NCBI GenBank assembly: GCA_937902995.1
Contig: CALEKY010000121.1
Location: 1 to 5,528, forward strand
Origin: an uncultured Sinobacteraceae bacterium
GTDB lineage: Bacteria > Pseudomonadota > Gammaproteobacteria > Steroidobacterales > Steroidobacteraceae
Direction of reading: 5' to 3'
DNA: 5,528 bases
Position 1 is the first letter of the stretch, and each line of letters begins with the position of its first letter. The notes under the pieces are model-generated. The model was not told where the DNA came from. It was given only the letters and a program-made list of their open reading frames with translations, and searched no databases. Of this stretch, positions 5,132 to 5,528 are shown in pieces. A program made the position numbers and the translations under genes.

Positions 5132-5528
5132 ATGTCCACACCGCAACCTCCGCAGCTATCGCTGCGCGCCGTCATTCTGGCCGTCGTTCTCGCAACGATT
5201 CTCGCCGCCGCGAACACCTATCTCGGGCTATTCGCCGGCTTGACGATCGCAACGGCGATTCCGGCGGCCGTCGTCTCGATGGGCGTGCTGCGCCTGTTCG
5301 GCGGTGGACACATTCTCGAGAACAACATCGTGCAGACCGGCGCGTCGGCGGGTTCTTCGATCGCTGCCGGCGTGATCTTCACGATTCCCGCGCTGATCAT
5401 TCTCGGTTACTGGGATAGCTTCCAGTACTCCTGGGTGTTGGCAATCGCTGGCCTCGGCGGTCTGCTCGGCGTGCTGTTCTCCGTGCCGCTGCGCCGCTCG
5501 ATGATCGTCGAGAATCCGCTGCCGTTCC
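5132..5528 (+). CDS. OPT-family oligopeptide transporter, 5' part only
   Basis: This frame is open to the window edge (132 residues seen, with no stop). It matches the N-terminal region of bacterial OPT transporters, integral membrane carriers for oligopeptides or related substrates. Recognisable blocks are LSLRAVILAVVLATILAAAN (9-28), then TYLGLFAGLTIATAIPAAVV (29-48), ILENNIVQTGASAG (61-74), AAGVIFTIPALIILG (78-92), and GLLGVLFSVPLRRSMIVE (110-127). A full protein is usually 550-700 residues, so most of it lies beyond the window. The position that I recall as Glu after ASAG in many relatives is Ser here (S75-S76). The ATG at 5132 has a modest GGGA (5122-5125) 6 nt upstream. It follows the M2 peptidase by 78 nt and probably belongs to the same unit. 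Substrate is uncertain, since OPT members also carry metal chelates. Confidence 0.88.
   Translation, partial: MSTPQPPQLSLRAVILAVVLATILAAANTYLGLFAGLTIATAIPAAVVSMGVLRLFGGGHILENNIVQTGASAGSSIAAGVIFTIPALIILGYWDSFQYSWVLAIAGLGGLLGVLFSVPLRRSMIVENPLPF

Noticed and set aside
4166..5146. Long minus-strand open frame (326 codons) opposite the M2 gene
   Set aside because: It is antisense to the catalytic region of the peptidase, is Arg/Leu-rich and resembles no family.

Overview
The window is a GC-rich (about 60% by eye), densely packed stretch of bacterial chromosome, and every gene lies on the plus strand. A complete tatA-tatB-tatC operon with separate TatA and TatB, an outer-membrane-type lipoprotein signal, and an angiotensin-converting-enzyme-like (M2) peptidase together point to a Gram-negative proteobacterium. 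A high-GC gammaproteobacterium of the Xanthomonadales/Nevskiales/Steroidobacter kind is my best guess. That placement is inferred from gene content and style, not from a marker gene.

Layout. Bases 1-35 hold the ribosome binding site of tatA and perhaps the end of an upstream gene that cannot be identified. Bases 36-1522 encode the twin-arginine translocase in the order TatA, TatB, TatC, with gaps of only 12 and 23 nt. A 184-nt gap (1523-1706) follows. It has no gene, but it holds two short hairpins and a perfect 12-bp palindrome, and it is the most likely start of a second transcription unit. Bases 1707-3227 encode a proton-coupled peptide transporter of the POT/PTR family. Immediately downstream, at 3242-5053, is a predicted lipoprotein peptidyl-dipeptidase of family M2 with the whole ACE active site. 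A 78-nt junction with two overlapping 9-bp hairpins leads into the 5' part of an OPT-family oligopeptide transporter (from 5132), which is cut off by the window edge.

How the genes fit together. tatABC is a housekeeping export system for folded proteins. The second block looks like a peptide-scavenging module. The M2 enzyme, anchored on the periplasmic side, would trim dipeptides from the C-termini of peptides. The POT carrier imports di- and tripeptides, and the OPT carrier probably handles peptides or a related substrate. The M2 enzyme has a Sec/lipoprotein signal with no twin-arginine motif, so the tat genes next door are not obviously its export route. I saw no mobile element, CRISPR array, tRNA or rRNA. 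The window is largely ordinary; its most interesting part is the POT + M2 + OPT grouping and the detailed residue pattern of the M2 enzyme.
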